Below, piece by piece: positions 41,101-46,427 of a stretch of DNA of 64,000 nucleotides. The notes under the pieces are model-generated. The model had not been told where the DNA came from, ran no database searches, and was given only the letters and a program-made list of their open reading frames with translations. The stretch spans positions 1 to 64,000 of the forward strand of contig NZ_BSDJ01000024.1 in assembly GCF_027925525.1 (NCBI RefSeq), in the 5' to 3' direction. Source of the DNA: Paenibacillus tyrphae. GTDB taxonomy: Bacteria; Bacillota; Bacilli; Paenibacillales; NBRC-103111. A program made the position numbers and the translations under genes. The first letter of the stretch is position 1. Each line of letters starts with the position of its first letter.

Positions 41101-44100
41101 GCTGCCGGCGAAGCCAACCTGCACAAGCTCTTTCCGCTGCACAAGCAAGAGCTTAGCGCCCGAATCCTCCAGCAGGAGAGCGATACGCTCCTCCGGATAA
41201 TCGGGATCGATCGGCACGTAGGCGCCTCCGGCCTTCAGGATCGCGACCATGCCTGTGACCATCTCGATCGAGCGCTCGGCCATAATCGCAACAGGCTGAT
41301 CTTGAACAACGCCTTGGTTCCGCAATGTCCGGGACAGTCTGTTCGCACGTTCGTTCAACTCGCGGTAAGTCAGCGACGCATCCCCGAATACGACCGCCAC
41401 GTGATCCGGCGTCTGTGCTGCCTGCGCCTCGAACAACTGCGAGATCGTCTTGTCGCGCGGGTAATCGGCTGCAGTTGCATTGAACCGCTCCGCAATCTGC
41501 GCTTTTTCCTGCGGCGTTATGATCTCAATCGACGACAATATCGTCTGAGGCTCCTCCGCAATAACGCCGATCAGCTGCACCAGATGCTGCGCCATCCGCT
41601 CCACCGTTTCCTGCTTATACAGCGCAGTGGCATATTCCAGACGGCAGGTCAGCCCATCGGCTTCATCCGATACAATTAACGTCAGATCAAACTTCGCCAC
41701 GTGATGCCCATGCTCGTATGGCTTAAACTGCAGCCCCGCGATTTCGTGCTCCCCCTGCTCCGTATTTTGCAGGACAAACATCGCATCAAATAACGGATTG
41801 CGGCTCAGATCCCGTTTCAAATCAAGCTTTTCAACCAATTCCTCGAACGGATAATCTTGATTTTCATACGCCTTTAACGCCGTTTCTTTCACTTCCTGCA
41901 CATACTGCAGGAACGTCTTGTCGCCCGACGGACGATTCCGGATCGCCAGTGTGTTGACAAACATGCCGATCACGCTGTCCAAGTCCGCATGTGGTCTGCC
42001 TGCGATCGGAGAGCCGACGATCATGTCCTCTTGCCCCGTATATTTATGCAGCAAAGTCGTATACGCCGCCATGAAAACCATATATAAGGTTGATCCCGTT
42101 TGGGCCGCAAGCCGCTTTAACGCTTCGGTTGCTTGTTCACTGATCGCAAAGGCAACCGTGTTCCCTTCAAAGCTTTGTACCGCCGGTCTTACATAATCCG
42201 TCGGCAGATCGAGCACCGGGATGTCGCCCTGTAAAGCGTCCAGCCAATACGCCTCCTGCTTGCTCAGGCGTTCGCTTTGTACTTCCGCTTGCTGCCATAC
42301 CGCGTAATCCTTGTACTGAATCCGCAGTGGCGGCAGTTCCGCCCCCTCGTACAGCCGGGAAAATTCCGTGACCAAAATATCGATGGACACACCGTCCGAA
42401 ATAATGTGATGCATATCGAACAACAAGAGATGGCGCTGCTTTTCCAGCTCGAACAGCCCGATTCGCAGCAGCGGTGCCTGTGAAAGATCAAATTGGCGCA
42501 CGAAGCTGCGAATCCGCTCGGCCACCTCCTCTTCCCGCCCCTTGGCATACTCCACCGCGAAAGGCACTTCCCGCTGCACCCGCTGGACCGGCTCTCCGTT
42601 CATCATTTCAAAGCTCGTCCGTAGCGTTTCGTGGCGCCAGATCAACTGTCGGAATGCTTCTTCCAAACGATCCCGGTCCAACGCCCCTTCAATCGTCAGA
42701 ACTCCCGGCATGTTATAGCTGACCTCTCCGCCCTCCAGCTGGCTCAAAATATACAACCGTTTTTGAGCCGAAGATACAGGATAGAACGCCCGCTCCTCCA
42801 CGCGCGGAATGGAATCGTAGCCCGATTCAGACCGGTTCGCCAGCAGCTCGGCCATCTGGCCGATCGTCGGCGACTGGAATACGTCCCGCAAGGAAATCGT
42901 GCCGTTCATCTCTTTTTGAATCCGGGACACCAGAAGCGTTGCCCGTAAAGAGTGACCGCCGATTTCAAAGAAGTTTTCCAAAACACCAATACCGTCTAAT
43001 TTCAGTATTTCTTTCCATATCAATTGCAATTGCGCTTCGGCCGGCGTTCTCGGGGCCACGTATTCTGTGCCCGTTTGCAGGCTGCTTTCCGGCTCGGGCA
43101 GCGCTTTGCGGTCCAGCTTCCCGTTCGAAGTCAACGGCATGGACTCCAGCTGGACGAAGTAGGACGGAATCATGTAGCCGGGCAGCTCTTGCGCCAATGC
43201 TCCGCGCAGCTCGCTCACCATAAACTCCTGGTCCGCCACAAAGTACGCGACGAGATACTTTTGCCCGCTGCCATCTTCACGCGCGAGCACGACCGTCTCC
43301 TGTACGGAGGCGACCTTCAGCAACTGCGCTTCCACCTCGCCCAACTCGATCCGGTATCCGCGGATTTTGACCTGATGGTCGATCCGGCCCAAGTATTCGA
43401 TATTGCCGTCCGGCAGCCAGCGGGCCAAATCCCCGGTACGGTACATCCGCTCTCCGGCTTCGAACGGATTGTCCACGAATTTGTCGGCCGTCAGCTCGGG
43501 CCGGTTCAAATAGCCTCGCGCCAAGCCTTCGCCGGCAACATACAGCTCTCCCGCGATCCCGACCGGCTGAATTCGGCGCTGCTCGTCCAAAATATATGCT
43601 CGCAAGGTCGGTATCGTCGTCCCGATGTTGCTTTTGCCCTGCGCGATTTCCGTTTCCGTAATTTCTTTATAGGTGACATGTACGGTCGTTTCCGTAATAC
43701 CGTACATATTGATCAGCTTGACGTGCGGATATTTCGCTCTCCAGTCTTTCAATAAAGCCGGACTTAACGCTTCTCCGCCGAAGATAATGTTGCGCAGCTG
43801 CAGCTCCGCTCCGGCGTGGCCCAGTTCTTCTTGCAGTAGCTGATAAAAATAAGTCGGCGTTTGGTTTAAAATCGTCACCTGCTGCGTTTTCAGCAGTTGC
43901 AGGAATTGCTCCGGGCTTTTCGCCGTCAGTGGAGGGACAATGACCAGCTTCCCGCCGTAGAGCAGCGCCCCGTACATTTCCCACACCGAGAAATCGAAGC
44001 AGAACGAGTGAAACAGCGTCCACGTATCGGAAGCCCCGAAATCGAATACATTTCGATCGTTAAACAATAAACGGACAACGTTTTTATGCTCAATCAACGT

Positions 44101-45951
44101 ACCTTTCGGCTTCCCGGTCGTTCCCGAAGTATAGATGACATACGCCAAGTGATTCGGACGGACAGCCGTACCCAGGTTCGACTCGTCCTCCTGGTAAATC
44201 GCCTCGTTATTCAGGTCCAGCAGCTTCCCTGCAAAGTCGATCCGCTCCAGCAGATGGTTTTGCGTCAGCAGCAGCCCCGCGCCGGAGTCGGCCAGCATGT
44301 ATTGAATGCGCTCCTGCGGATATTCCGGGTCAATGGGAACATACGCACCGCCGGCTTTCAGGATGCCCAGGATGCCGACGATCATGTCCAAGGAACGGTC
44401 GGCCATGATGCCGACGAGTTGATCGGCCTGCACCCCTTCGGCCCGCAGCGTCCAGGCAAGCCGGTTGGCCCGCCGGTTTAATTCTTGATAGGACAGCTGC
44501 TTGTCATCCATAACAACCGCGATATGCTCCGGCGTCCGCATGGCCTGTTCTTCGAACAGCCCATGAATCGTCTTCTCGCGCGGATAGTCCGCTGATGTAT
44601 CGTTAAAGGACGTCAGAATCATCTGCTTCTCTTCCTCTAGCAGAAGAGATACGTCCGCAATGGTTTGGTGAGGCGCCCGAACGATCTGCTCAGCAACGGT
44701 GAGCAGCTGCTGGACCATTCTTTGTATTTCCTGCTGTTCGAACAAATGAATCCGGTAATCGACATGCACCACGAGCTGCCGGTCGTCCAACATTTCAACG
44801 ATATGAAGAACGAAATCGTTTACTTCATCTCCGCCAAAATCGTAGTCCGTATGAATTCGGACGTCGTCCAAGTCGACCCAGCTTACCGGCCGGTATTCCA
44901 TCGAAATGCCGAACAACCGCTGAATATCCTTGTTGCGGTGGATATCCCGCAAGTCTTGAATCAATTGATTGTAAGGGTATTTCTGATGGCGCAAAATGGA
45001 AAGCTGCTCTTTCGCCACGCTTTGCAAGAAAGCGGTCAAGCCGGTTTCCGGTTCGACGAAAGCCCGGGCTGCCGCCGTACTCACGAACATGCCGACCGTA
45101 TTTTTTTCTTTTTTCGATGCCCGGTTGGCGAAGGAAGTGCCGATGACCACGTCCTGCTGGTTGGTGACTTTGTACATGTAAATGTACGTCGCAGCCATAA
45201 AAAATTGAAACAAGCTGATTTTATTTTCTTGGCAGTACGATTGAATTTCGTTATAAAGACCGTCGGGGACGGTAAAATGCTCCCTTTTCGCTGCAGTGCT
45301 TAACGACAAAGGATTATAGGACTTCAGCCCGGTAAGCTCGGGCAAATCGGAAAATTTATCGACCCAATACGCTTTATCTTTCTGAAAACGTTCGGATTGC
45401 TCATAAGCTTGCTCGGTCTGGATATACTCGATATAAGAATGTTCTTCGCCAAGTTTGGGTTCCTGTCCGCGAATCATATCGATGTAATATTCCGTCAACT
45501 GGTTTCCGAACAGCACCATGGAAATACCGTCGGAAATGATATGATGGACCTTCGTATTCAACCAATACTCTTCGTCGCTGACTTTAAGAAACAGAAAGTG
45601 AAAGAGCTCCGAATGAAACAGCTCGAAAGGTGTCTGTTTGTGACGCTCCAACCATTCCTCCGCTTGGGCCAAACTATCAAAATCCGACAGATCCAGGACC
45701 TCGAATTCCTTCTCCTCGTAAGGCACGACATATTGCTTAGGTATGCCGTCCTCAGACGTAATGCGGATCCGGAAAGCATCGTATTGCTCAATCACCATAT
45801 TGATGGACCGCTTGAACGCATCGATGTCCATTTTGCCCTTCATCTTTACAGTGCCCGAGAGCAGCGATGCGGACGCGTTCGGATAAAGCAGTTCGGTATA
45901 CCAAATCCTCTGTTGAGCGTTCGTTAAAGGAAACAACTGTTTGTCATCCAT
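22210..45951 (-). CDS. fusA: Six-module fusaricidin-type non-ribosomal peptide synthetase
   Basis: 7913 residues. Domain order: C-A-T / C-A-T-E / C-A-T / C-A-T-E / C-A-T-E / C-A-T-TE, with phosphopantetheine serines at 1001, 2036, 3550, 4591, 6103 and 7623 and the TE serine at 7750 (GYSLGG). All C and E domains keep HHxxxDG. The opening C domain has no module before it, so it should accept an acyl group. Binding-pocket codes read from the A domains predict Thr, Val, Ile-like, Thr, Asn and, for the sixth, an unusual code. E domains in modules 2, 4 and 5, size, order and upstream genes all match FusA of P. polymyxa, which makes fusaricidins (guanidino-hydroxy-fatty acyl cyclic hexadepsipeptides). 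GGGGAG precedes ATG 45951. It is the last gene of the operon. Confidence 0.95.
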   Translation of the reverse strand: MDDKQLFPLTNAQQRIWYTELLYPNASASLLSGTVKMKGKMDIDAFKRSINMVIEQYDAFRIRITSEDGIPKQYVVPYEEKEFEVLDLSDFDSLAQAEEWLERHKQTPFELFHSELFHFLFLKVSDEEYWLNTKVHHIISDGISMVLFGNQLTEYYIDMIRGQEPKLGEEHSYIEYIQTEQAYEQSERFQKDKAYWVDKFSDLPELTGLKSYNPLSLSTAAKREHFTVPDGLYNEIQSYCQENKISLFQFFMAATYIYMYKVTNQQDVVIGTSFANRASKKEKNTVGMFVSTAAARAFVEPETGLTAFLQSVAKEQLSILRHQKYPYNQLIQDLRDIHRNKDIQRLFGISMEYRPVSWVDLDDVRIHTDYDFGGDEVNDFVLHIVEMLDDRQLVVHVDYRIHLFEQQEIQRMVQQLLTVAEQIVRAPHQTIADVSLLLEEEKQMILTSFNDTSADYPREKTIHGLFEEQAMRTPEHIAVVMDDKQLSYQELNRRANRLAWTLRAEGVQADQLVGIMADRSLDMIVGILGILKAGGAYVPIDPEYPQERIQYMLADSGAGLLLTQNHLLERIDFAGKLLDLNNEAIYQEDESNLGTAVRPNHLAYVIYTSGTTGKPKGTLIEHKNVVRLLFNDRNVFDFGASDTWTLFHSFCFDFSVWEMYGALLYGGKLVIVPPLTAKSPEQFLQLLKTQQVTILNQTPTYFYQLLQEELGHAGAELQLRNIIFGGEALSPALLKDWRAKYPHVKLINMYGITETTVHVTYKEITETEIAQGKSNIGTTIPTLRAYILDEQRRIQPVGIAGELYVAGEGLARGYLNRPELTADKFVDNPFEAGERMYRTGDLARWLPDGNIEYLGRIDHQVKIRGYRIELGEVEAQLLKVASVQETVVLAREDGSGQKYLVAYFVADQEFMVSELRGALAQELPGYMIPSYFVQLESMPLTSNGKLDRKALPEPESSLQTGTEYVAPRTPAEAQLQLIWKEILKLDGIGVLENFFEIGGHSLRATLLVSRIQKEMNGTISLRDVFQSPTIGQMAELLANRSESGYDSIPRVEERAFYPVSSAQKRLYILSQLEGGEVSYNMPGVLTIEGALDRDRLEEAFRQLIWRHETLRTSFEMMNGEPVQRVQREVPFAVEYAKGREEEVAERIRSFVRQFDLSQAPLLRIGLFELEKQRHLLLFDMHHIISDGVSIDILVTEFSRLYEGAELPPLRIQYKDYAVWQQAEVQSERLSKQEAYWLDALQGDIPVLDLPTDYVRPAVQSFEGNTVAFAISEQATEALKRLAAQTGSTLYMVFMAAYTTLLHKYTGQEDMIVGSPIAGRPHADLDSVIGMFVNTLAIRNRPSGDKTFLQYVQEVKETALKAYENQDYPFEELVEKLDLKRDLSRNPLFDAMFVLQNTEQGEHEIAGLQFKPYEHGHHVAKFDLTLIVSDEADGLTCRLEYATALYKQETVERMAQHLVQLIGVIAEEPQTILSSIEIITPQEKAQIAERFNATAADYPRDKTISQLFEAQAAQTPDHVAVVFGDASLTYRELNERANRLSRTLRNQGVVQDQPVAIMAERSIEMVTGMVAILKAGGAYVPIDPDYPEERIALLLEDSGAKLLLVQRKELVQVGFAGSVVNLSDETIYAEDGSNPGWAGTASDLAYIMYTSGTTGRPKGVMVEHRNVVRLVKNCNYVALDETTRILQTGAVVFDASTLEIWGALLNGGRLYLVNNEVILNADKLKEAIRSCGITTMWLTSPLFNQLSQQDSRLFGGLQTLLVGGDVLSVPHINLVLRDNPGLAIVNGYGPTENTTFSTTHLIEGEQTDAVPIGRPINHSTAYVTDRSMQLLPIGVWGELIVGGDGVARGYLNRPELTAEKFVESPVRPGERCYRTGDLVRWRADGTLEYKGRIDEQVKIRGYRIELGEVEAQLAKVEAIREAVVIAREDESGQKQLCAYFVAERTLAAGEARNALAQELPGYMIPSYFVQLEQMPLNANGKVDRKALPAPEGSMQTGTAYAAPRTAAEQALASVWEGVLGARPIGIYDNFFELGGDSIKSIQVSSRLFQAGYKLEMKDLFKHPTIAELSPHLQAATRMAEQGEVSGATKLTPIQHWFFARQTADLHHFNQAVMLYREESFDEAALRQTIRAIAEHHDALRLVFRQTEHGIEAWNRQVEEGELYSLDVFDFTEEVDCAALVEAKASEIQGGISLSEGPLMKLGLFRCADGDHLLIVIHHLAVDGVSWRILFEDLAAGYEQAVSGQVIRLPQKTDSFQLWAQQLSLYAGSPAMESERAYWQHIRELAVAAPLPKDDAQEQVLVRDSKTITIQWTPQETEQLLKQAHRAYNTEMNDLLLTALGMAIHTLTGIGHVPVNLEGHGREPIIPDIDITRTVGWFTSQYPIVLDMGADRDVSRRIKRVKEGLRQIPHKGIGYGILNYLSAPEEKGSLEVRPDISFNYLGQFDQDLQTNALQVSPYSTGTAAGESAERHYALDINGLISGGALTLTIGYNGKEYRQETIERFSGLFRTSLQEIIQHCVTKERAELTPSDVLLKGLTVDELDDLVERTGHLGDIENIYKLTPMQKGMLFHSLLEPDSGSYFEQATFDLRGTFDVEAFATSLDALVQRHAALRTNFYSGWKDLPVQIVYRDKKSGFAYEDLRGLDETQRKTHIETYAAKDKARGFDLTQDELLRVSILRTGEDNYYLLWSFHHIIMDGWCIPLITREVFEHYAAVMQQKQPELALALPYSQYIEWLDRQNDDEASRYWREYLEDYEQHTTLPLADTSGKAKGHVSEQFVYDLDKDLTLRIERMAKQHQVTVSTLMQAVWGIVLQKYNGQRDVVFGSVVSGRPTEIPGIESMIGLFINTIPVRVRTEEHATFAEAVKKHQERYLASHAYDTYPLYEIQSQTGQKQNLITHIMVFENYPVEQQIQQLGSGEQAAFEITDAELFEQTNYDFNLIVMPGESFKIVFRYNAIVYDRASIERIQGHLVHMLEQVANNPQVRLSELELITPQEKAQMRQVWDDTTTRYPKDKTLQQLFEEQVERTPDAVAVIFGDEQLTYGELNERANGLARTLRTEGVEPDQPVGLMVERSLEMIVGVFGILKAGGAYVPIDPEYPEERIRYMLEDSGAKLLLTQPEVRKKVQFTGLVLDLTDRQMYEGGKDNLMPVHGSEALACIIYTSGSTGKPKGNLTMHYNISRVVKETNYIGFTAKDRVLQLSSFSFDGSTFDIYGALLNGASLVLITRDEVMDARELSRVLRTQRITKCFMTTALFNTLVDIDVDCFETLEALLFGGEKVSAGHVRKAFARLGPGRLIHVYGPTESTVFATYHRVDDMDEKADTVPIGKPISNTSVYVLDRDQRLLPAGIPGELYIAGDGLARGYLNYPELTDERFIYSSLAPGGRMYRTGDLVKWLEDGSIEYISRIDAQVKIRGYRIELGEVEAHLLKTEAVQEAVAIAHEDETGHKRLGAYFVADRTLTAGELRAALSQELPEYMIPSYFVQLERMPLTPNGKVDRKALPAPEADLHAGTELAAPRTPAEAQLAQIWQEVLGLPQVGVKDNFFDIGGHSLRATLLVSRIQKEMSGEISLREAFQYPTIEEMAQLLEERENTAYASIPVIEERPYYPVSSAQKRLYILSQLEGGEVGYNMPGVMTVEGALDRERLEEAFRQLIRRHETLRTGFETVNGEPVQRVHPEVAFAVDYAQTGEEEAEERIRSFVRAFELAKPPLLRVGLIGLEKDRHLLLFDMHHIISDGVSMSILVEEFIRLYEGAELPPLRIQYKDYAAWQQAEAQSERMSKQEEYWLDVFRGELPVLGLPTDEVRPAVRSFEGDRMEFSLGQHRSDALKQLAAQTGSTLYMVLLAAYTTLLHKYTGQEDVTVGSPIAGRRHADLGSLIGMFVNTLAIRNYPAGEKTFQDYVQEVKETALKAYEHQDYPFEMLIDKLNLKRDLSRNPLFDTMLVLQNMEQGAQEIEGLQFKPYEHRHPVAKFDLMLTVSEEAGELVCSLEYASVLYKQESVERMAKHFMQVIDIVTEEPQTLLSSIEIITPQEKTQILELWGECKADYPRDKTIHRLFEEQAERTPDLVAVVSERSELTYRELNERANQLARTLSAEGVKSDQLVGIMADRSLEMIVGMLAILKAGGAYVPVDPEYPEERIRYVLEDSGAGLLLTQTHLMERAFFDGKVVDLHNSAAYHEDASNLRTAVGPNHLAYVIYTSGTTGKPKGTLIEHKNVVRLLFNDRNLFDFGPADTWTLFHSFCFDFSVWEMYGALLYGGKLVVVPSLTAKNPQQFLQLLKAQQVTILNQTPTYFYQLLQEELSHDGKELKLRQIIFGGEALSPALLKEWRTKYPHVQLINMYGITETTVHATYKEITETEIEEGTSNIGTAIPTLSVYILDEQRHPQPIGIAGELYVAGDGLARGYLNRPDLTAERFMDNPFVAGDRMYKSGDLARWLPDGTMEYLGRIDHQVKIRGYRIELGEVEAKLLNVASVQEVIVLAREDVSGQKYLCAYFVADTELTVSGLRGALAQELPGYMIPSYFVQLERMPRTPNGKMDRKALPAPEGSVQTGAEYAAPRTVVEQTLASVWEGVLGAARVGIRDNFFDLGGDSIKSIQVSSRLFQAGYKLEMKDLFKYPTIAELSPHIQAVSRIAEQGEVTGATKLTPIQHWFFERQTAAPHHYNHAVMLYREDGFEEEALRALMTKLAEHHDALRLVFRWTDHGIEAWNRGVDEGELFTLDIFDFKNEADCAAAVKTKANEIQSGIDLSEGPLMKLGLFRCADGDHLLIVIHHLAVDGVSWRILFEDFAAGYEQAASGQAIQLPQKTDSFQLWAERLSLYAESAALERERAYWQEIAAVDAVTLPKDQAQDSSLLRDVESVTVQWSEQETEQLLKQAHRAYNTEMNDLLLTALGMAIHEWSSIGKVLVNLEGHGREPIVPDIDITRTVGWFTSQYPIVLEVGADPEIARRIKRVKEGLRQIPHKGIGYGILNYLSASSEGVQWNIEPEISFNYLGQFDQDLQSNALQLSPYSIGEALSGQTVQNYALDINGMISEGALALTISYNGKEYRQETIERLAGIIQASLQKVITHCITKERSELTPSDVLLKGLTMEQLEQLVEQTRHVGEIEDVYKLTPMQKGMLFHSLMEPGSASYFEQAEFGLRGSLDTEAFAQSFDALAQRHAILRTNFYSGWGDLPVQVVFRQKSIEFAYKDLRQMNDAERQAYLETYAAEDKARGFDLARDALMRVTVLCTGEENYRVLWSFHHIIMDGWCIPLVTGELFEHYSAIRWKRQPELVEAQPYSRYIEWLERQDDAAASDYWSRYLEGYEHQTIVPEGKPQGKAEAYVLEELACDWGQDLTRRIDLVAKRHQVTVNTLLQTAWGIALQCYNGHRDVVFGGVVSGRPAEIPGIESMIGLFINTIPIRVQAEEGETFTEVMARTQKDSLASHAYDTYPLYEIQGKTEQKQDLISHIMVFENYPVEQQVEQTGSGDGEALELTDFAMFEQTNYDFNLIVIPGDALRVSFRYNACVYERASVERIRGHLMRIIEQVADNPNIRVDELEMVTPQEKAKLLDWAGHKVEYPREKAIHQLFEEQAKRTPERIAAIYEESRLTYKELNEQANRLARTLRAEGVQSEQLVGLMVERSLEMIVGILGILKAGGAFVPIDPEYPEERIGYILKDSGAKLLLTQSHLRERVSFEGKLIDLNDPQHYAQDGSNLELPMHPKELAYLIYTSGTTGLPKGTMIMHQGLVNYIWWTKDAYDIAENYDFPLYSSISFDLTFTSLFTPILTGNKIRIYEGEDKTTLIQRIIEDNQVDIVKLTPVHLGLIKEMKLPSESRIKKFIVGGENLSTNLAKSISEKFNGQVQIFNEYGPTETVVGCMIYLYDPVRDTRESVPIGVAMDNVSIYLLDAKRNLVPQGVPGEMYIAGDGVAKGYLNRPELTAEKFVDNPFAAGERMYRTGDLARWLPDGNIEFLGRIDHQVKIRGYRIELGEVEAQILNLAAVKDAVVIAREDHSGQKVLCAYLTADRPLTSGELRAALSQELPGYMIPSSFVQLESMPLTSNGKLDRRALPAPEGGMQTGTEYETPRTVVEQTLASVWESVLGYPRVGIRDNFFDLGGDSIKAIQVSSRLLQTGHKLKMKDLFKHPTIAELSQHIETASRIAEQGEVAGPTKLTPIQHWFFEQRLADPHHFNQAVMLYREEGFDETALRQAIRAIAEHHDALRLVFRKTEHGIEASNRRVDEGELYSLDIFDFKGDADCVAAVEAKASEIQSGISLSDGPLMKLGLFRCADGDHLLIAIHHLAVDGVSWRILFEDLAAGYEQVASGQTIRLPQKTDSFQLWAQQLSLYANSSAAERERSYWQQIEEVGPSPLPKDYVQANALIRDSQAVTVQWTERETEQLLKQAHRAYNTEMNDLLLTALGMAVHKWTGIEQVLVNLEGHGREAILPDIDITRTVGWFTSQYPVVLEMGAELNVSRRIKRVKEGLRQIPNKGIGYGILNYLSASTEGVPFETKPEISFNYLGQFDQDLHSSGLQVSPYSTGAEVGERTPQSYTLGINGMISEGKLSLTISYSGKEYRSETMERFGDLVRASLQEVVQHCVTKEHAELTPSDVLLKELTVEKLEQLVEETRRLGDIENVYKLTPMQKGMLFHSLLEPESVAYFEQAKFYLRGTFHLEDFTRSWDALVQRHAILRTSFYTGWSELPVQVVLRSRKIDIAYEDLRATNEAQREKHIENYLGADKVRGFDLTQDALLRMTVLRTGEEDFLLLWSFHHIIMDGWSLPLVIQELFEHYYAIRQHRQPDLAAVLPYSRYMEWLEQQNHEEAANYWSGYLEGYEEQTVLPQRKAESPEKTEGYVSEKLLYDLDPGLTQRLELVAKQYQVTVNTLMQAAWGIVLTRYNGIRDVVFGSVVSGRPAEIPGIESMVGLFINAVPVRVRTEAGDTFAKIMKERQEQYLASHAYDTYPLYEIQAQSEQKHHLISHIMVFENYPLERQVEQVGSGERAPLEIVDLEMFEQTNYDFNLLVLPGEDMKLFYRYNASVYEQASVERIHGHLVHLMEQVAANPNIRVDELELITPQEKAQILDIWNDTAVDYPRKKTIYQVFEEQAARTPDRTALVFEDRQLTYAELNERANRLARTLQAEGVQPDQLVGIMVERSLDMIVGILGIWKAGGAYVPIDPEFPEDRIRYMLEDSGAKILLTQGHLPGHPAFGGKVVNLDDPQAYDGNGANPDPAAGPYHLAYVIYTSGSTGKPKGVMVEHQSAVHTLSQLECEYPLLAGDAFLLKTTFTFDFSVPELFSWFFGQGKLVILPQGAEKDPITLLKAVEDNRITHLNLVPSMLSVLVHYMKDTGADCIRSLKYVFACGETLPAKLVEDYYRLSPGAVLENIYGPTEATVYATRYTTSPETGKLASVPIGKPYGNVQVWMMDNASHLSPIGVAGELCISGEGVARGYFNQLELTAEKFVPNPFVPGQRIYRTGDLAKWLPDGNIEYLGRIDHQVKIRGYRIELGELEAQLLKVPAVQEAVVIAREDESGQKQLCAYFVANREMTASELKGTLSEELPAYMIPSYLVQMEQMPLTPNGKLNRKALPAPEGSVQAGAEYIAPRTSMEAQLAQIWQEVLGLHKVGVKENFFDLGGHSLKVLQLIQKVRTDIGIDVPLHTVFKLPTLEDLAQELFKYKVGEGYGNAESDTIRLNDHGPINVFCFPPRVGYGLAYYEMARQLEQHCVVYGMEFIGDNFQGEEMLEQYVNTIVSIQENGPYVFLGYSLGGNLAFEVAKAMESRGYEVSDIIMVDSMRKTSRDESSPEETEALVEAVLESISDTYKAYLSDASDRERVRHKMHVYTMYRNELINEGTVQASIHALVAEGSTAGAVEPKDALLWQQAAPNGYAEYEVIGTHDVLLDVGFIEENVKVLQRIIKSIVEEKVQFS
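26137..30666 (-). other. FusA module 5: C - A(Asn) - T - E
   Basis: C domain DCL type. A domain pocket DLTKIGEVGK, close to the Asn code DLTKLGEVGK. T serine 6103 in GGDSIKA and E domain, giving D-Asn. In known fusaricidins this site carries Asn or Gln. Confidence 0.84.
30667..35166 (-). other. FusA module 4: C - A(Thr) - T - E
   Basis: C domain LCL type (MHHIISDG). A domain pocket DFWNIGMVHK (Thr), and the surrounding A-domain sequence is nearly identical to module 1. T serine 4591, E domain present, giving D-allo-Thr. Together with module 2 it looks like an internal duplication of C and E domains. Confidence 0.87.
35167..38331 (-). other. FusA module 3: C - A(Ile-like) - T
   Basis: C domain with FHHIIMDGW, the type that follows an E domain (DCL). 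A domain pocket DGFFLGVVFK differs by one residue from the classical Ile code DGFFLGVVYK. T serine 3550, no E. In fusaricidins this position varies (Val, Ile, Tyr, Phe); this enzyme should favour Ile/Val. Confidence 0.78.
38332..42816 (-). other. FusA module 2: C - A(Val) - T - E
   Basis: C domain (LCL type, MHHIISDG), A domain with pocket DALWLGGTFK, a valine-type code (Ile tolerated in relatives), T serine 2036 in GGDSIKS, then an epimerisation domain with HHLAVDGVSWR. Predicted D-Val. Confidence 0.85.
42817..45951 (-). other. FusA module 1: starter C - A(Thr) - T
   Basis: C domain about residues 1-445 with HHIISDG near 137; being first, it is expected to condense the fatty acyl tail onto Thr1. 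A domain about 460-955: pocket residues DFWNIGMVHK, the standard threonine code. T domain serine 1001 in GGHSLRAT. No E domain, so L-Thr, whose side-chain hydroxyl would be the ester point of the ring. Confidence 0.88.
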
Positions 45952-45997
45952 GCGTCTTCAACTCCCCATGTTAGTATTACAATCAATTTGGTTGAGT

Positions 45998-46405
45998 TCA
46001 TTTTCCTGTTTTTTGGGTGAATGCTACGATTTCTTCCGCCTTGACAATGACCCGTTCCCCCACAGTGGCCAATCCCTTGCCAAGAAGATACCCTTTTCTT
46101 CGCTTGGTCACCTCGAAATATAGATCCAGCCGGTCCCCAGGTCGTGCCAAGGAATGCATCTCGACTTGGTTAAGCGAGGATAAAAAGGAAATGCCTTTTT
46201 CATCGATCGCAGCGAAAGCGCTCAACTGTGCCAATGCTTCAACGACAAGCGTATAAGGCATGTACGGGCAATCTTGAGAAATATACCATTCATTCCACGT
46301 GATATGTTTGTAGCCTTTGACATAGACGGACTGCTCAGCTTCGACAATCCTATCGATCATAAGAAAAGGAGCGCGATGAGGCAGCACATCAGGAATATGG
46401 AACAT
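45998..46405 (-). CDS. fusB: FabZ/FabA-like hot-dog 3-hydroxyacyl dehydratase
   Basis: 135 residues. IPDVLPHRAPFLMIDRI is the family motif with the catalytic histidine, and YMPYTLVVEALAQLSA carries the acid glutamate. It has the hot-dog dehydratase fold that removes water from 3-hydroxyacyl-ACP. It lies 46 bases before fusA and 22 after fusC, in the same operon. With the FabF-like and FabI-like proteins it can run an elongation cycle dedicated to the lipid tail. The cysteine-containing CPYMPY replaces the usual FPG-MPG, a small divergence from housekeeping FabZ that fits a special substrate. Symbol assigned by order relative to the P. polymyxa cluster. Confidence 0.85.
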   Translation of the reverse strand: MFHIPDVLPHRAPFLMIDRIVEAEQSVYVKGYKHITWNEWYISQDCPYMPYTLVVEALAQLSAFAAIDEKGISFLSSLNQVEMHSLARPGDRLDLYFEVTKRRKGYLLGKGLATVGERVIVKAEEIVAFTQKTGK

Positions 46406-46427
46406 GTATTATTCAACTCCTTGCGAA

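Noticed and set aside
22535..45927. Many long open frames on the plus strand opposite fusA, some over 400 codons (for example 24067-25344)
   Set aside because: They mirror conserved NRPS codons, contain arginine/histidine-rich nonsense sequence, lack ribosome sites, and repeat with each module. They are shadows of the minus-strand gene.
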